The notes below the pieces were generated by a model. It saw nothing but the letters and a program-made list of their open reading frames with translations, was not told the origin of the DNA and did no database searches. The position numbers and the translations under genes were made by a program. 64,000 bases of DNA from Fragum whitleyi (taxonomy: Eukaryota > Mollusca > Bivalvia > Cardiida > Cardiidae). Below are positions 54,053-63,835 of this stretch, in pieces (positions within the stretch are counted from its first letter, which is position 1; each line of letters begins with the position of its first letter). The stretch spans positions 33,314,457 to 33,378,456 of the forward strand of contig OX411544.1 of the NCBI GenBank assembly GCA_948146395.1, in the 5' to 3' direction.

Positions 54053-56878
54053 CAACAGCTTTTTTTTTTCAAAGTTTGACCTTGACAGATGCCCTTGACC
54101 TTTAAGCTTGACCTTGATACCTACAGATGTACATCACTCAGATCTTTCATCATGCCAACTATGAGACAGGGTATCTATAATACGCTTGAATAAACTGAAC
54201 AATGAAAGATTTTTGGTTATGTTTTTTAAAGGTTTGACCTTGACAGATGACCTTGACCATGTCACATGTTCTTGACTCTAGAACCAGCAGATGCAAGTCA
54301 TTGAGATCTATCATCATGCCAAATATTAGCCTTATATCTTGAATTGGCTTCAGGTTGTTGGCAATGTTAAGTTTTTTGGTTAAGTTTATGGGTAATTTGA
54401 CCTTGACAGATGACATTGACCTTATAAAATGACCTTGACTTTAATATCAGCAGATGCGGATCATTGAGATCAATCATCATGCCAAATATAGCCCTTGTAT
54501 CTTAAAAAGACTTGAAGATATTGGCAATGTTAAGTTTTTTGGTTAAGTTTTTGAGTTATTTGACCTTTACAGATGACCCTGAACTTGTCACATGACCTTG
54601 ACTATGGTATAAGCAGATGCGGATCATTGAGATCTATCATCATGCCAAATATGAGCCTTGTATCTTGAATAGGATTGAAGATATTGTCAATGTTAAGTTT
54701 GGATAACTTTTGCAGACAGCGAGATGGACAGACAGACAGATGGACAACGGCAAAACAATATGCCCCAGATCTTTCGATACGGGGGCATAAAAAGTATTGC
54801 CACTAGAGAGTTGAGAATGTAAATATTGAAATGGAAAATGGTTTGTTAGAATGGTGTTTAATGTTTACCATCCCTTTAAATTGTTTTTCTGTCAAATTTA
54901 GCATATGGAGCACCTTAGAATGATCCTGATATTCTTTTACATCTCCATTTCCTTCATAGCCTCTAGTTTTTCATACCATTAGATGATTAACAATGGAAGA
55001 CATATGCTAACATAAAACAATCACAAAAGCTCACATTATACAAGTGGTGCTCATGTAAGCTAAAACTGTGTTAGCCAAATACCAAATTTCCTCCTAAAAT
55101 ATGCTCTTATGAGCTATACAAAGCAAAAAAAAGGTAGCTTTTATCTAAAACTAATTTTCTAAAGGAAAATGTCTGTAGAACTGATCTCTTTTTTTTCTTT
55201 TTATCTTTTAAATTGTGATCAAATTCCTCTAAACAATCCTTTAAATGATTGTGTAGAGGAAATTAACCTCAAATTAGAGAACAGACTCACAAACTTAAAA
55301 TTGAGGTTATTTTAATCAAATATTTTTTTTTTCTAAAGTAAATACTGTAGGGGAAGGAGCTACTTCCAGGACATGATTATTAGATGGAATATGGTATACC
55401 TTTCTCCTAATAATTCCTTCCCATTTAGGTCGTGAACAGCGTCATCCGCATCCCTTGGGTCATCAAATTCCTAAAATATCAAGTTTATTTGAGAGTTTAC
55501 CATAATTGCTACAATTCTCAAAGCATGTGTTCCTTAACTTCAAAGTTCCCTAATTCACATGCTTCCTTGGTAGCACTAAATGTAAGAAAATACCATGAAT
55601 AGCTTCCTCATCCAATGATATAGCAGATAATTAATGATAGTTTGTTTAGGTATAAAATAAGATTGTAAATATATATATAATACATACTTAGTGTATTATA
55701 TGAAAAAAAAAATCTAACGAGGTTGGGAGAATTGAAAATTGTCAAGGCTCTGCCGAGACAATTGTCAATTCTCAAATTGAGTTAGATATTTTTTTCATAC
55801 AATACACTTAGTACGTATTATATTTATCTTATAACCTCTATTTGTCATCTTTTCGTCGATGTTTCTAACTGAAATGCAAGTTCTAAAAATAACTGCATTA
55901 TATAATTGATGATTGTTCTAAAAATAACTATGTGATATCATAAAAAAATATCATATGGGATGTTATCACACAGATATTTGCATAGTTATAAGATAAATTT
56001 CAATAAGGAAACAACAAAAGTTGTATTTTCAGTCTTTTGTTGTTTATGAAATAAAAGAATTACAGATATCACACAAAAACAAATAATTCAATTTTGTAAT
56101 TTTCCTTTCCACAGTTTTCCCTACCATTGTATCTTGTCAGTTTCCTTACAAACACAGTTCTATTAAATAAACTCCATGAAAATTCTGACTCATTGTTTGA
56201 ACTGAAGTTACTGACTAGTAAAAAATCACAGGCCCAGAGGTTAACACTTACTCCTGAAATTAAGGAGTCAAATGGACTCCTAGCACATGAAGTCAATGAT
56301 TCCAAGCCAAAAGCAATGAGTCCAAAATTTTCATGATTGCTTATTTTTAGCAATTTCTTTTTTTTCAAAAATGTTCTTCCGAACAACATTTGTTTTCTCA
56401 AAACACTGCAGGATGCAAGCAAATGTTTTCTTCAACAAGTTTTGTAGTGAAACAATCCAGTTTTGACAAGTATTAGAAAGGACACTGCATTGTGCATTTT
56501 TTTTACAAAATATTCACAAATGACTCTTTGAGTCCTTAGAATCCTTAATTGCAAATGGAAGGAGTCCAACTGGTAAGCAAGGGGTCTTGGACTCCCAGAC
56601 TCACCTTAGCATTGATCCCTACAGGCCTGCATAATCATAGAATTCAGTACATGTACCATTCCTTTCTAAAAATACAAGTTGCAAGGCCTCAGACTTGAGG
56701 AACTGGTATCACTGTCGCATCAAAAGTTTAATTAATATAATAAATTGTTTACCACAAAACTATAGCCGTTCTTCACAAGCACGTCTCTTAGGCGTCCATA
56801 ACCCTTGAAGAACTTTTCAATATCCTTTTCCCTTGTATCACTTGCTATTCTTCCTATATAAACTCTGGTTCCAGCCAT
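48420..56878 (-). CDS. SRSF4/5/6-type SR splicing factor, 7 coding exons
   Basis: Exons on the minus strand: 56878-56753, 55470-55400, 53196-53002, 52262-52193, 50098-50025, 49173-49039 and 48558-48420. Phases 0/2/2/0/2/2 agree throughout; 269 aa. SR proteins bind exonic enhancers and recruit the spliceosome in the nucleus. RRM1 spans about residues 5-72, with RNP2 VYIGRI and RNP1 KNGYSFVEF. A Gly/Arg/Tyr-rich RGG linker spans about 75-131. RRM2 spans about 135-210 and carries the invariant SWQDLKD (residues 152-158) of two-RRM SR proteins. A short RS domain follows from 224 ([16 protein letters not shown]), with a tail ending GNRSDD. The RS tail is short compared with human SRSF4 and SRSF6, and closer to SRSF5 and SRSF1 in length. 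The first coding exon starts exactly at a splice acceptor (GGTACAG|ATG), so the 5' UTR is on a separate exon. Confidence 0.93.
49039..49173 (-). CDS. SR factor exon 6 (RRM2 end)
   Basis: Acceptor CTTTCCAG|TG, donor AGGAG|GTTAGT; phase 2 on both sides. It encodes [19 protein letters not shown], then a Gly/Arg run. Confidence 0.92.
49405..49476 (-). mobile_element. Minimal copy of the ATGCCCCC Helitron-like element
   Basis: Minus strand: TTTTTATGCCCCCGTATTGA start, then directly GTTACGGGGGCATTCGTGAT and the end hairpin. Only the two ends remain, compared with the 760-bp copy at 54025-54790. Intron 5 of the SR gene lies downstream; this copy is in an SR-gene intron. Confidence 0.7.
49564..49816. 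mobile_element. TIR element (CATGTGACCC family), copy 2
   Basis: ACATGTGACCCGTCAGGAAAAAGGGACC at the left, GGTCCCTTTTCATGTGACTGGTCACAT at the right. Intron of the SR gene. Confidence 0.75.
50025..50098 (-). CDS. SR factor exon 5 (RRM2 middle)
   Basis: Acceptor TTTATAAAG|GAC, donor GAAGG|GTATGT; phase 0 in, phase 2 out. It begins DLKD, completing SWQDLKD, and encodes [16 protein letters not shown]. Confidence 0.92.
50325..50468. mobile_element. Short inverted-repeat element (CCTGTCCTGCATTCAGGATGAC), copy 2
   Basis: AACCTGTCCTGCATTCAGGATGAC and TAGTCATCCTGAAGGCAGAGCAGGTT are inverted ends. Intron 4 of the SR gene. Confidence 0.65.
50470..52190. other. Intron 4 of the SR gene, no further feature
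   Basis: AT-rich. No ORF with coding character and no repeat recognised. Confidence 0.45.
52193..52262 (-). CDS. SR factor exon 4 (RRM2 start)
   Basis: Acceptor GTATTTCAG|GT, donor TGGCAG|GTAAAT; phase 2 in, phase 0 out. It encodes [18 protein letters not shown] and ends at ...SWQ, half of the SWQDLKD motif. Confidence 0.93.
52338..52411 (+). pseudogene. tRNA-like fragment
   Basis: TGGTCTAGAGGTAGAGTG (box A-like) and GGGTTTGATTCCC (box B-like) at the right spacing. The acceptor stem does not pair. Probably a decayed SINE head. SR gene intron 3. Confidence 0.5.
52480..52763 (-). mobile_element. tRNA-derived SINE, family A (reverse)
   Basis: GGGGTTTTACGTTGCTTTCA ... TCCTAGCCTCCAGTTGCTAT ... 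box B as GGGTTCGATCCCC on the minus strand, head ending GCCGCCGCAATAGAGCAGTT. It ends 28 bp from the candidate RGG mini-exon of the SR gene. Confidence 0.88.
52791..52847 (-). CDS. Possible optional mini-exon of the SR factor (57 nt, RGG)
   Basis: This is a tandem copy of the 3' end of exon 3 and its donor. It is bounded by GGTTATAG| and |GTTGGT and enters and leaves in phase 2, so inclusion would add 19 residues ([18 protein letters not shown] plus the junction Arg) without changing the frame. The acceptor has a poor pyrimidine tract, so use is uncertain. A sister copy at 52906-52943 carries a stop. Confidence 0.4.
52906..52943 (-). pseudogene. Degenerate copy of the RGG exon 3' end
   Basis: Second tandem copy of the exon 3 end between exons 3 and 4. 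It keeps TAG|GCAAAG and AG|GTTGGT borders, but is 38 nt long, would shift the frame, and has an in-frame TAG after two codons. Confidence 0.7.
53002..53196 (-). CDS. SR factor exon 3 (RGG linker)
   Basis: Acceptor ATATTTCAG|AG, donor GGAAG|GTTGGT; phase 2 on both sides, 65 codons. It encodes VIIEHARAS and then an almost pure Gly/Arg/Tyr run. Codon use is dominated by GGT and GGA, so the exon is slippage-prone. Confidence 0.9.
53488..53585. repeat. Palindromic fold-back element
   Basis: TTTATTAAACTCGTCATCT...ACAGATAAAAACTCGG and its complement form a long hairpin centred on CACAGT. Intron 2 of the SR gene. Confidence 0.8.
54025..54790 (-). mobile_element. Helitron-like element with about 180-bp tandem units (ATGCCCCC family)
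   Basis: Minus strand starts TTTTTATGCCCCCGTATCGA and ends with hairpin TGTGTTTCACAAACACA and TCTTA. Units share TTGACCTTGACAGATGACCT, CAGATGCGGATCATTGAGAT and TGGCAATGTTAAGTTTTTTGG (about 4 units). Intron 2 of the SR gene. Confidence 0.72.
55400..55470 (-). CDS. SR factor exon 2 (RRM1, second part)
   Basis: Acceptor TATTTTAG|GAATTT, donor GAGAAAG|GTATAC; phase 0 in, phase 2 out. It encodes [20 protein letters not shown], the last helix and strand of RRM1. Confidence 0.92.
55675..55815. mobile_element. Palindromic MITE
   Basis: ATACTTAGTGTATTATATGAAAAAA...ATCTAAC and its inverse GTTAGATATTTTTTTCAT..TACACTTAGTACGTAT. Inner AATTGTCAAGGCTCTGCCGAGACAATTGTC. Intron 1 of the SR gene. Confidence 0.8.
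56230..56620. repeat. GGAGTCC-rich repeat, decayed copy
   Basis: GGAGTCAAATGGACTCCTAGC, GGAGTCCAACTGG and GGACTCCCAGACTC words; relatives at 21845 and 23040. Intron 1 of the SR gene. Confidence 0.5.
56753..56878 (-). CDS. SR factor exon 1 (RRM1, first part)
   Basis: ATG directly after a pyrimidine-rich CTTTTTTCCTTGGTACAG acceptor; donor TTTGTG|GTAAAC in phase 0 after GYSFV, inside RNP1. Splitting RRM1 here agrees with the gene structure known for SR genes. Confidence 0.92.
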
Positions 56879-56898
56879 CTGTACCAAGGAAAAAAGAG

Positions 56899-57245
56899 TA
56901 CAGTTAATCTTGCTCGAGCGACCACGTCTTTTAAGCGACCATTCTTTATTAAGCGACCGCTTTAAAAATCCCCTTCTTTTAATCAAAATATCCTAAAATG
57001 TAGGGATTGTCAGACAAAAAATTATTTAAAATGATACCTATGTTGTTAAAACTCACCAGAATCGTCTCAGTGAGACGATTCTATTGAGTTATAACAACGC
57101 AGGATTTCAGAATTTTCGCAATAATTTGAATATTCAATCAAACAGTATATTATTTGTAAACAAAACGTGTATCAGGCGGCCATTTTTTAAAATGACCGTT
57201 TTTTGGTGGTCCCTTTAGTAGTCGCTTAAAACAAATTTGACTGTA
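56899..57245. mobile_element. TIR element (ACAGTTAA-GGTCGCTT family), copy 3
   Basis: TACAGTTAATCTTGCTCGAGC at the left, CTTAAAACAAATTTGACTGTA at the right. Central AGAATCGTCTCAGTGAGACGATTCT hairpin. It ends only 21 bp before the ATG exon of the SR gene, beside its acceptor. Confidence 0.8.
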
Positions 57246-57448
57246 TTTTTTTTATGAAGGACTGGTGGTCTAAATAAGGCCATTATCATTTTCATGTTTA
57301 GGTCTGCCACTAGAATTGAATAATTGATGTCATTGATGTATCAAGAGCTAATCAAGATTTATTTAGAGTATTTTCTTTTTAGAGGAATTATCTGAGAAGC
57401 ATGGTAAAAATTTAATTCAAAAGAAATCTAAAAAGTAAAAATAACTAG

Positions 57449-58638
57449 AAAGCCATGAATGGCTTGAGTCGCTCCACAGGCTTGAAATTCTTGTAAGAGC
57501 AAATAAATGTTTTGACTAGATTTTTAGATATTTGGGGTTCTACTGATGTTGAAAATGATTTTCAAAGTTTCAACTTAATAACAGATAGAGAAATGACCTA
57601 TGCTATTAAAAGACATATTTTTCATCAAATCAAACTAATTTTTAGCTGCATGATAATGGGTCACCCAAAGATCATACCAAAAATGTTTGATTGATATCCA
57701 TCAGTTACATTCAGAGAAAATGTTTTTCATAGTTTCCCCTATTTAACATATTGAGAATTGACCTCCACCCATGAAATGTATATTTTTCATCCAATCAAAA
57801 TGATATTTGGTACACTGATAAAGGGTCACTCAAGGATCATTCCAGTGAAATTTAGTTGATATCCAAATATCAGATTCTGAGAAAAGGATTTTCAAATTTT
57901 CCACTATATAACATACAGAGAAATGACCTCTGCTCATAAAATGCATATTTTTCATCCAATCAAAATGATTTTTTGTAGACTGATAAAGGGTCACTCAGGG
58001 ATTATTCCAGTGAAATTTGGTTGACATCCATCAATTACATTCTGAGAAAATGATTTTCAAAGTTTCCACTATATAACATATTGAGAAATGACCTCTGCCC
58101 ATAAAATGCATATTTTTCATCCAATCCCAATATTTTTTGTAGACTGATAAAATGTCACCCAAGGATCATTCCAGTGAAATTTGGTTGATATCCATTGATT
58201 ACATTCTGAGAAAATGATTTTCAAAGTTTCCTCTATATAACATATAGAGAAATGACCTCTGCCCATAAAATGCATATTTTCCATCCGATCACAATGATTT
58301 TTTGTAGACTGATAAAGCATCACCCAAGGATCATTCATGTAAAATTTAATTGGTATCAATTGATTAGAATCTGAGAAAACTCACTTTTTACCATATTTGG
58401 AAATTAGCCACGCCCATTAAATCCATGTTTTTCATTGGATCAAAATTTCTTGAACAACTTTGAAAGAGGGTCACCCAAGGATCATTCCTGTGAAGTTTGG
58501 TTGAAATCCATCCAGTAGTTTCTGAGGAGAAGATTTTTAAAGAAAAGTTTACGACCGGACGAACGGACGGACGGACGGACGACGGACACAACGCCATGAC
58601 AATAGCCCCAGTGGCTTTCAGCCAGTGGAGCTAAAAAC
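57449..58638 (-). mobile_element. Helitron-like element with about 165-bp units
   Basis: Minus strand 5' end TTTTTAGCTCCACTGGCTGAAAGCCACTGGGGC, (GTCC)n, then 5-6 units marked by TTTGGTTGATATCCATTGAT and ACCTCTGCCCATAAAATGCA (near 57770, 57930, 58095 and 58260). The 3' end is hairpin AAGCCATTCATGGCTT, TCTAG, T. The cleanest Helitron-type end of the three long arrays. Confidence 0.8.
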
Positions 58639-58870
58639 TTGAATGCCCCCCAAAGCAGATTTCTTTTAAAGTTTTGACCTTGACAGATGACCTTATCATA
58701 TGACCTTGGTATCTGTAGATGCTCATTATCCAAATCAATTATCATACCAGATATGGGCATTGTATCTTGAATAGCCTTGATGTAATTAGCAATGTTAAGT
58801 TTTCTATATTAGTTTTGCAGATTCAACGGTAAAAACAATATGCCCTGATCTTTCGACACATGCAAAATTT
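58639..58870 (-). repeat. ATGCCCCC element fragment next to the array
   Basis: AATGCCCCCCAAAGCAG, TTTTGACCTTGACAGATGACC and CAATATGCCCTGATCTTTCG. A partial unit of the 54025-54790 family, abutting the previous element. Confidence 0.55.
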
Positions 58871-59622
58871 TGCATATTTTATCAGGCACCTTTAGCTATC
58901 TAAAAAAAGAACAAGTTTAAAGTGTACTACACTAGGTTTATCAATATTGGAAAACCTGGCTATCGACAGAGGTCATATTAACATAGTATATGATGTTTGC
59001 TAACAGGTGACCTATGTCAATTTTACCCCCACTTTCAATCTATGATAAAATATTTCTAATTTAACAACATTTTCAAAGCACAGAGCTGGATTTTAAAACT
59101 AACTTGCGTCACGAATTATGCATTTGTAAAATTTCTGCTGGTCATTTGATTTCAAATTGCTACTATGACAAGCGTTTTGTGCATCATGGAAAACCCTGCC
59201 TGTAATAAACCATGTGTAGCTATGGCCCAACTCAACTTTTAATCATTTCAGATTTTATCAATTGTGCACGAAAACTTTGAGAGGCAGTAGATCCTTATAT
59301 TCTTAGGGTTTTCATCCACTGTTACCCAATTTAGAAGATAACAATTCAAGTGCAAGATATATCAAGGTCGTAGTTTTAACACACCAATCATCAAATTCTC
59401 ACCTCTTTAGGTACATTTATCACCTTCATTAACTATCTGAAAAATGTGCCAATACAGCCGCTTTATATTCACTATTCAACCTATATACCTGCCAGTAATT
59501 ACCGAAAGGGGAGCTACACACTATATATAGATGAATACAGGCAGAGTTCACAAGCTTAGTCTGACATCAGCCAAGTTTTTAACAGGCTGAGTTTTTAGGA
59601 CACCGGACTTAGGCAATGACTA
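58871..59622. other. No feature recognised
   Basis: Non-coding; no repeat or exon seen. Confidence 0.4.
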
Positions 59623-59869
59623 TTAACCCTTGTCATGCTGAATAAATTTTGGCTAAAAATTTTCATCAAAATTAAAGGGCAAAAAGCATTGAAAGTACCA
59701 ACTTTATGTCAATTTTTATGTGGAAAACTATATCTATGGACATCTCAGGTTTGAAAGTGAGAAACAGGTGGTGAAGACTAACATCAGATTGCACATATGT
59801 GCAGGCTGATGTTTGTCTATAGCTCCTGCCAAAGCAGGAATATTCCGGGTTCAGCATGACAAGGGTTAA
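59623..59869. mobile_element. piggyBac-like MITE, copy E
   Basis: TTAA, CCCTTGTCATGCTGAA ... TTCAGCATGACAAGGG, TTAA; inner GCACATATGTGCAGGCTGATG. The most intact copy together with copy A, in opposite orientation. Confidence 0.9.
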
Positions 59870-59974
59870 GTTTCTTGTCCTTGAATACAGCTCACTTTTA
59901 CCTGGACTTCAACACCCTAGCTTCAGATGAGTTTATGTTTAAAAGCAATTTAACACTGCATATGCAATTTTTCA

Positions 59975-60060
59975 GTCATATTATCTTGGCTGGAGCACCT
60001 AACAATTGATTCCTTGTGTTTCTTGCACCAGCGTTACAATTACCATGGCTCTTCGAATTT
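59975..60060 (-). mobile_element. SINE family A fragment
   Basis: CAGTCATATTATCTTGGCTGGAGCACCTAACAA and TTGCACCAG match the 3' part of the SINE body in reverse. Confidence 0.6.
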
Positions 60061-61756
60061 TCACGGTACAAACTAGTTAATAATGAATGGGCTTCGAATA
60101 AAAATCAAATCAAGAACATAAATACTCTGCATTACAAGCATATTCCTTAAGCTGTGAATCAGCAAGATTTAAGGGGTCTTGCTAGACAAACATTAGCTGA
60201 AAATGCTTCTGGATGTTGACCACCGTCATGAGCATTCTATTGAGCCATGACGTCATATTTCCAAGGTACTGAAGGTAGTTGACAAAATATGTCTCGAAAG
60301 AATTAAACAAGGTCCGAGCATTTGATTTTTGCTTTCTCTTACATTCCTTGGTGTCTATGCGCCATGTTTCAGTCAAAGTTGCATTGTGTTTATAATTTTA
60401 AAACAAGAAAATGATTTTTTTTTTTCAAAAGAGGTTTGCTCAATGATTGAACATGATGCCGATTTTGAATGCTTTGATATTTTTATTAATTTCACTTAAA
60501 AATTTTAAGACATTGATGATCTTTATTTGGTAGATATTTTCAAAATGTGCATCACATCACCGCCAAGAGAGCAAGCGTTACACAGAAATTAGATTGCTGA
60601 GAAAATATGATGTCCGTGAATATACAGATTTAAGGTATAGATTAACTCAAAAGTGATGATATCCTCGAGCAGCATTCCACTTAGTCCAAATATTTAGACC
60701 TCTACACATGCACCATTCTTTATTTGATATTCGCTATTCTGACATTTCATGTTTTACTTTTGTTATTGCAGTGTAGCGTCTAAAAGTATCCTTAACTTTT
60801 CCCGTTAGCAAAAATCATTTCGCGATTTAAACAACTGTGACAGTGAACAACACGACAGATCAATAACATATAACTTCTGAATCAATTCTTACTTGTCGCT
60901 CGCCTTAATTTCCACCGAATGTGTCAATTTTCAAGGAAAAAAGTTTTCGCTTTCACTTTCACAATGCATTTCCAATTGTTTTGTTCCAAAGCAGATTTGG
61001 GAAAATAAAAAATGGACGGCAACATAATTTTTAAACGAAAAAAAAATGCGCGCAGAAACAGTTGATAAATATTCGTGATTTAAACTAAAATTTTTATTTG
61101 AGGCAATTTCGTAGTAAAAGACATTTATATTTTTGATTCTGTAAGGGAAAAAACAAGTTTGAACGGAAAAAAATATATCGACGGCCACGGGTCAAATCAG
61201 CCCATTTTAAATTATGCCTATGATAAAAATTTGCATCTAAACATTCTGCAACTATATACGGTATAATGTAATAAATAAATAAGTTGGTGCGGAGTATGTG
61301 CAGTAAACGATATCTTCATTAAAATATATTTTTCATGATAAATTCGCTTTGTTTTTGTGATTTTTTAAAGTCCCCTTTACCAGAAAAATGTTCGAAGATC
61401 TACTGATTAGAACAGATTCAGACCTCAGATTGCATTGCTATTTTTAGACTGGTCGCATCCGAGTACAGAAACGATTGCAAATTTTTCATGAGAAATTAGC
61501 GCAGGGATTCTCTCACACTTCAAATAATAGTTTCTTCACTGCTGTGGAAGAAGATACTTTGAAACTTAACTAGCGTTGTTATATCCTGATCGCCGACAAT
61601 GTTGATTCACAGACACATTTTTTGTGACACTTGACACATACACACACAATATATGTTAACCTAGATTTTGGATTAGTTTGTTCGAAATGACAGTTTCCAT
61701 ACCCGATTTAGCGAGGCTACTTAGTCAGTTATGAACTCGGTTAACTTCTTTAAGTC
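60061..61756. other. No coding gene found
   Basis: Holds the candidate SR-factor 5' UTR donor at 60891-60893. Otherwise AT-rich with no recognised element. Confidence 0.4.
60893..60915 (-). promoter_or_regulatory. Candidate donor of a 5' UTR exon of the SR factor
   Basis: The minus strand reads GGCGAGCGACAA|GTAAGA, a strong donor in a CG-containing context, about 4 kb upstream of the exon that begins exactly at the ATG. It could end a non-coding first exon. Only transcripts can confirm it. Confidence 0.3.
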
Positions 61757-62551
61757 GGGATTTACTCCGATAATATTGCAAACTTACTTGAACTTAAATC
61801 ATCAATTAGTACTTTTGAAGTAGACAGAGCATTATCTCGAGATGGCTACAAATCATGGTATTCTGGGATTCATAACCTTATGAGTAAATTTTCTATTACT
61901 GAGGCTGAAGCACAGGGATGCAATGTATCAGATACTATATCCTGCAAATACCTCACAGATATGAATAAAGAACTTTCTCGTCTGAAATTTCAAAGTCGTT
62001 GTACCAAACTACATACTTTCTCAAACATTTACATGAATTTTTCTTTGCAGAATTATTTATCATTTGGTCTCCCAAAAGAAAAAACTAGAGAAATTTCTCA
62101 ACTTAGAATAAGTGCTCATAAATTACTAATTGAACAAGGTCGCTATTTTAGACCTCAGATCCCTCACGATGATAGACTATGCAATTCCTGCAATAAATTA
62201 GACGATGAAGTACATTTCATGATTTACTGTCAGAAGTTTTCTGCATCTAGAGCAATTTTATTTCAAAAGCTCCATATTGACTACCATGATCTGGAAGCCA
62301 ACTCATTTAGAATTTTCCGTCGCCTTATGAACCCAGAAACATTAGAGGAAACAAAACATGTTTGTGAGTTTAACAAAACCTCTAATAACTTAAATATTTC
62401 ATAAGTTGCTAGCTATCATTCTTAGATATTTCATGATAAATTGCTAATAATCATTCATTGATATTGTATTACACTATGTTTTGGTTGTTTGATGGAGGAC
62501 ACCCACTTTGTTGTGATGGTTTTCTGAATAAAATCTTGTATCTTGTATCTT
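61757..62551 (+). mobile_element. 5'-truncated LINE 3' end (CR1/L2-like)
   Basis: The open frame runs from about 61757 to the stop at 62404 without a proper start, so it is the C-terminus of a non-LTR retrotransposon polyprotein. It has the post-reverse-transcriptase region L-R-I-S-A-H-K-L-x-I-E-Q-G-R-Y and a C-x2-C-x7-H-x4-C knuckle (CNSCNKLDDEVHFMIYC). The non-coding tail ends in AATAAAATCTTGTATCTTGTATC, a short tandem-repeat tail as in CR1/L2-type LINEs rather than poly(A). Truncation at the 5' end is normal for such copies. No endonuclease or catalytic RT domain is present. Confidence 0.8.
61880..62404 (+). pseudogene. LINE ORF2 C-terminal fragment
   Basis: 174 codons from the first ATG of the truncated frame. 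The upstream in-frame sequence reads ...D-R-A-L-S-R-D-G-Y-K-S-W-Y, also LINE-like, so this ATG is not a real start. Intact to its stop, which suggests a fairly young insertion. Confidence 0.75.
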
Positions 62552-63451
62552 TAGTAGAAAGAGTAACATAGAATGTTCGAATTTCTGAACCGTTTTAATT
62601 ATAAGCTAAAGTTCGTTAACTTTGAAAAAAATGTAACCGTGTGAGTCTGAAGCCCTGTGATTTTCGCGATATATTCAGTCTACTATTGTTTCACTGACAT
62701 AATTTGCGGAAAAAAAGCTCGTCGTTATTCGGTTAAGTTCGGAAATAAGTTCTGATGACATGGACGCGACCGAAGAAACATAGATTTATCTGTTTTATAA
62801 TATATTTTAGGCGTCCGCGCAGGACGAGGTCTTAAACCTATAAGTACCTGTTTTATTTCGAAGGTCCGTCCTTTAGAATCTTTTTTATAAGATTTTAAAG
62901 ATAACTTAAGATATTTTGGTTGAATTTTCTTGACGGTGTCAAGGCTGTTCGTTTATGCGACTAACTTACATCTGTTGGTAGAATAACGAGAATAGTGTAA
63001 CTTTGTTTAAAATTTGATGACCATTAAGCAATTAAAGCCTATAATTTATTTATTCGCCAAACTTAATTTGTAAAACTTGAAAATTGAAAAAAAAATGACA
63101 ATATACATAAAAGAGAAATTATCAGAACAAGATCTTAAATCTCCAAGAAATAGTTTACCCCTTACATTTGTATGTCTCTATTTCAACCGTTTTCGAAATA
63201 TCTCGCTAAGCCAAGTTAACATAACCCACGCACGCCGTTCGATATTGCAGCTTATGTTTTTTTTTTAAATTTTGACACCTAACAATTTCATTATCTACAG
63301 CGTATATGTTCACAAAATTGTGTGGTGCCCAAACGGATTTTATAACCCTTTCATCCATGAATCATTGTGTGCACGTGCAGCGATTAGAAGTCAATCGCAA
63401 AGATCGCAAAGTAATGGCGGTGACTGTATGATTTGTCATCTTATGTTAGAT
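62552..63451. other. No feature recognised
   Basis: AT-rich; two ORFs of about 60 codons lack any coding signature. Confidence 0.4.
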
Positions 63452-63835
63452 CTACTTTAGACCATGCGGCTCCTGTACTTTTTCCCAACGGTGCCTATGC
63501 GGGGATCGTAGAATAATTATGTGGCAAAAATTTCTAAGCATAAAGTCGACAGTGACCGTGCGATGTCCGTGTGGGATTTTGTGATGCCTTAACGACGTGG
63601 TTGCGCGCATCCATGCAATCTTGTGATTTAAAAAAAATATAAAATTGTTTAGCTTTTTTTCTACAGTACGTAATGTCTTCAGCATCTTTAAAAGCATCCT
63701 ATAACCACACGGAACTCCTTCGTTGCCGCAAGGGCTCTCCATGATCTCTGGGTTTCGGCGAGTTCCAGCGATAGAATATGTGGCGTCTGAAATTGAGACT
63801 GATCTAATGTTTACAAACTCTTGGAAAATTGTCAC
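63452..63835 (-). CDS. Hypothetical ORF, 127 codons, doubtful
   Basis: Longest unexplained frame near the right edge. It is GC-richer than its surroundings, with many His and Arg and several P-H-G-H-R / P-H-R-H-R words, which suggests a translated repeat rather than a conserved protein. No domain, signal peptide or membrane segment. It may be an exon fragment or part of a repeat continuing beyond the window. Confidence 0.2.
   Translation of the reverse strand: MTIFQEFVNIRSVSISDATYSIAGTRRNPEIMESPCGNEGVPCGYRMLLKMLKTLRTVEKKLNNFIFFLNHKIAWMRATTSLRHHKIPHGHRTVTVDFMLRNFCHIIILRSPHRHRWEKVQEPHGLK

Noticed and set aside
56069..56422. 117-codon minus-strand ORF
   Set aside because: It lies in intron 1 of the SR gene over a decayed GGAGTCC repeat, with no domain and no phase-compatible splice sites.
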